NCBI GenBank assembly: GCA_944385465.1
Contig: CALWXH010000108.1
Span: 1 to 34,023, forward strand
From: an uncultured Oscillospiraceae bacterium
Lineage (GTDB): Bacteria > Bacillota > Clostridia > Oscillospirales > Oscillospiraceae
Direction: 5' to 3'
DNA: 34,023 nt
Shown: in pieces, positions 32,546 through 34,023 of the stretch
How the letters are laid out: the number at the start of each line of letters is the position of its first letter
How positions within the stretch are numbered: the first letter of the stretch is position 1
Notes under the pieces: model-generated
What the model saw: the letters and a program-made list of their open reading frames with translations, nothing else
The model's database searches: none
What the model was told of the DNA's origin: nothing
Translations under genes and position numbers: made by a program

Positions 32546-33494
32546 GGCTGGCCCCTCCTTTCCTGGCGTGGCCGTGGCCGGAGAAGTATCTGCCCTTCCA
32601 GAAGGGGATGGCCAGGAAGATGGCCACCACCAGGGCGGTGAGCAGTTTCAGGTCGGTGGACTCCAGGCCCAGGCGGAGCACCAGGGTGATGACCACGTAG
32701 TAGATGATGGCGCCGATGACGGCGGAGAGCAGCTTCAGGGCGAAGTTCTGGAAGACGCGGCTGAGCAGCACCTCGCCGATGATGACGGCGGCCAGGCCGA
32801 TGACGATGGCGCCCCGGCCCATATCGTTGGTGGAGCTGCCCTGGTACTGGGCCAGCAGGGCGCCGGACAGGGCCACCAGGCCGTTGGAGATGACCAGCCC
32901 CAGCACCTTGCCGAAGTTGGTGTTGATGCCCTGGGCCCGGGCCATGGCCTGGTTGGCGCCGGTGGCCCGCAGGGCGCTGCCCAGCTCGGTGCCGAAGAAC
33001 AGGTAGAGCAGGGCGATGACCACCGCGGTGATGATGGCCAGGGGGATCAGGGGGTTGGACAGATCCACGTTGCGCACGAACCGGGAGGAGAGCAGCAGGT
33101 GGTCGTTGTCCACGCTGAGGGCCAGGGTGGCCTTGGTGGTGGCGGTCTCATCCCCGATGGCCATGATGCGCAGGTTGATGGAGTACAGGGCCAGCTGGGT
33201 GAGGATGCCGGCCAGGATGGCGGGGATGCCGCAGGCGGTGTGGAGCAGGCCGGTGACCAGGCCGGCCAGCATGCCGGCCAGGATGGCCATCACCATGGCC
33301 GCCCAGGGGTTCCAGCCCATGGTGATGCACACCGCGCACACCGCGCCGCCGGTGGTGAGCGAGCCGTCCACCGTCAGATCGGCGATGTCCAGAATGCGGT
33401 AGGTGATATATACGCCGATGGCCATGATGCCCCAGATGAGGCCCTGGCCCACCGCATTGGGCAGGGAGTTGAAAAAGGGTAGCAGAAAATCCAT
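32538..33494 (-). CDS. ABC transporter permease (COG4120-like)
   Basis: A 318-residue inner-membrane protein. ATG 33494 is chosen because GGAGGA lies six bases upstream; an ATG two codons earlier is too close to it. It has about eight to nine hydrophobic segments and the LivH-like pattern of the COG4120 family: GQGLIWGIMAIGVYITYRILDIADLTVDGSL at the start and GTELGSALRATGANQAMARAQGIN in the middle, the latter facing the ATPase. It forms an operon with the ATPase. The periplasmic-type binding protein usual in this family is absent: upstream is the divergent polA. It may lie elsewhere in the genome. Confidence 0.9.
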   Translation of the reverse strand: MDFLLPFFNSLPNAVGQGLIWGIMAIGVYITYRILDIADLTVDGSLTTGGAVCAVCITMGWNPWAAMVMAILAGMLAGLVTGLLHTACGIPAILAGILTQLALYSINLRIMAIGDETATTKATLALSVDNDHLLLSSRFVRNVDLSNPLIPLAIITAVVIALLYLFFGTELGSALRATGANQAMARAQGINTNFGKVLGLVISNGLVALSGALLAQYQGSSTNDMGRGAIVIGLAAVIIGEVLLSRVFQNFALKLLSAVIGAIIYYVVITLVLRLGLESTDLKLLTALVVAIFLAIPFWKGRYFSGHGHARKGGASHA

Positions 33495-33539
33495 GAACAT
33501 TCCTCCAACGCTCTAAAGGGACAAAGCGAATGATGTAAC

Positions 33540-33568
33540 AGTATAGCAGAAAAGAACCGAAAAGGGAA
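33540..33568 (-). promoter_or_regulatory. Possible promoter of the ABC operon
   Basis: On the minus strand TTCCCT (33563-33568), 17-bp spacer, TATACT (33540-33545). The -10 is good and the -35 weak. It lies about 45 bases before the permease start. Confidence 0.4.
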
Positions 33569-33627
33569 GAGGGGAAAGGAGATTCGCCGGGGTTTTCCCG
33601 CGCTGGGCCGGAAGCGCCGTTCCACAC

Positions 33628-33656
33628 TTGCCGAAGCGGGCGGGAAATGATATACT
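33628..33656 (+). promoter_or_regulatory. Sigma-A promoter of polA
   Basis: TTGCCG (33628-33633), 17-bp spacer, TATACT (33651-33656), about 85 bases before the polA start codon. Confidence 0.75.
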
Positions 33657-33746
33657 TTCAGTTTGGAAAGAATGACAGCACAGCCGGGGCGGGGGCGGAC
33701 ACGTCCGCCGCCCCGCGGCGAGTTCAGATACAGGCGGGGTGCTTTT

Positions 33747-34023
33747 ATGAAACTCATGGCCATCGACGGCAACTCCATTGTCAACCGGGCCTTCTACGGG
33801 GTGAGCCAGAACCTGTCCACCCGGGACGGGCTGCCCACCAACGCCATCTTCGGCTTTCTCAACATTCTGCTCAAGCTGCTGGACGAGGAGAAGCCGGATG
33901 CCCTGGCGGTGACCTTCGATCTCAAGGCCCCCACCTTCCGCCACCAGGCCTACGAGGGGTACAAGGCCCAGCGCAAGGGCATGCCCGACGAGCTGGCCGC
34001 CCAGCTGCCGGTGATCAAGGACG
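33747..34023 (+). CDS. polA: DNA polymerase I, N-terminal part (cut by the window edge)
   Basis: The first 92 codons of polA are visible; the gene runs off the right edge. ATG 33747 follows GGCGGGG by about eight bases. MKLMAIDGNSIVNRAFYGV matches the start of the 5'-3' exonuclease (PIN-like/FEN) domain, with the metal-binding D7 (IDGNS), and LLDEEKPDALAVTFDLKAPTFRHQAYEGYKAQRKGMPDEL is the typical second block, with catalytic aspartate and the arginine/lysine phosphate contacts. DNA polymerase I fills gaps and removes primers. It is a chromosomal housekeeping gene, so this end of the window is backbone. Confidence 0.97.
   Translation, partial: MKLMAIDGNSIVNRAFYGVSQNLSTRDGLPTNAIFGFLNILLKLLDEEKPDALAVTFDLKAPTFRHQAYEGYKAQRKGMPDELAAQLPVIKD

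Noticed and set aside
31733-33482. Long plus-strand frames opposite the ABC transporter genes
   Set aside because: They are antisense of two well-recognised genes. The His/Gly/Asp-rich translation is typical of GC-biased third positions.

Overview
The window looks like the chromosome of a GC-rich, spore-forming member of the Clostridia, most likely from the Oscillospiraceae (Flavonifractor/Lawsonibacter/Oscillibacter type). The pointers are a spoVAC gene, strong AGGAGG ribosome binding sites, sigma-A promoters, large secreted SLH-anchored proteins, and a divergent EtfBA/lactate-dehydrogenase-type flavoprotein cluster. The genus assignment is inference.

Layout. (1) 1-11845: the end of a zinc-ribbon gene, then three large secreted proteins that each end in three SLH domains. 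The first has its start codon and its body in different frames, joined at an A5T6 run. The second and third share a promoter design (TTGCAT, 17-bp spacer, TATRAT) followed by paired palindromes in the leader, and they share long near-identical 3' segments. (2) 11914-16870: an accessory island. It holds an AlbA_2/Schlafen-type ATP-binding regulator on the minus strand, an unexplained leader RNA ending in an intrinsic terminator ahead of an unknown 271-aa protein, an excisionase-like HTH protein, and a tyrosine recombinase that points at the 3' end of a tRNA-Pro(CGG) gene. (3) 16999-18165: spoVAC, then a 607-bp non-coding element bounded by 24-bp inverted repeats. (4) 18166-31724: the most interesting region, two divergent operons. 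(5) 31751-end: a two-gene ABC transporter without a binding protein, and the start of polA, divergently transcribed.

The central system. Rightward (22535-31658) runs an eight-gene operon: EIIA, EIIB and EIIC of the ascorbate (Ula/SgaT) PTS class, a BglG/MtlR-type PRD regulator, a DUF362 protein with a C-terminal cysteine set, a flavoprotein of the alkyl-DHAP-synthase/GlcD superfamily, Enzyme I and HPr. It therefore encodes a complete phosphorelay of its own. Leftward (22205-18166) run etfB, etfA, a GlcD/LctD-like FAD dehydrogenase and a HAD phosphatase. A 39-bp stretch with 17-bp perfect arms lies between them. None of the usual ascorbate catabolic genes (UlaD/E/F/G types) is present. My inference is an undescribed pathway that takes up a hydroxy-acid-like or polyol-like substrate by PTS, oxidises the phosphorylated intermediate with flavoproteins that pass electrons to an unusual ETF, and removes phosphate with the HAD enzyme. 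The substrate cannot be read from sequence.
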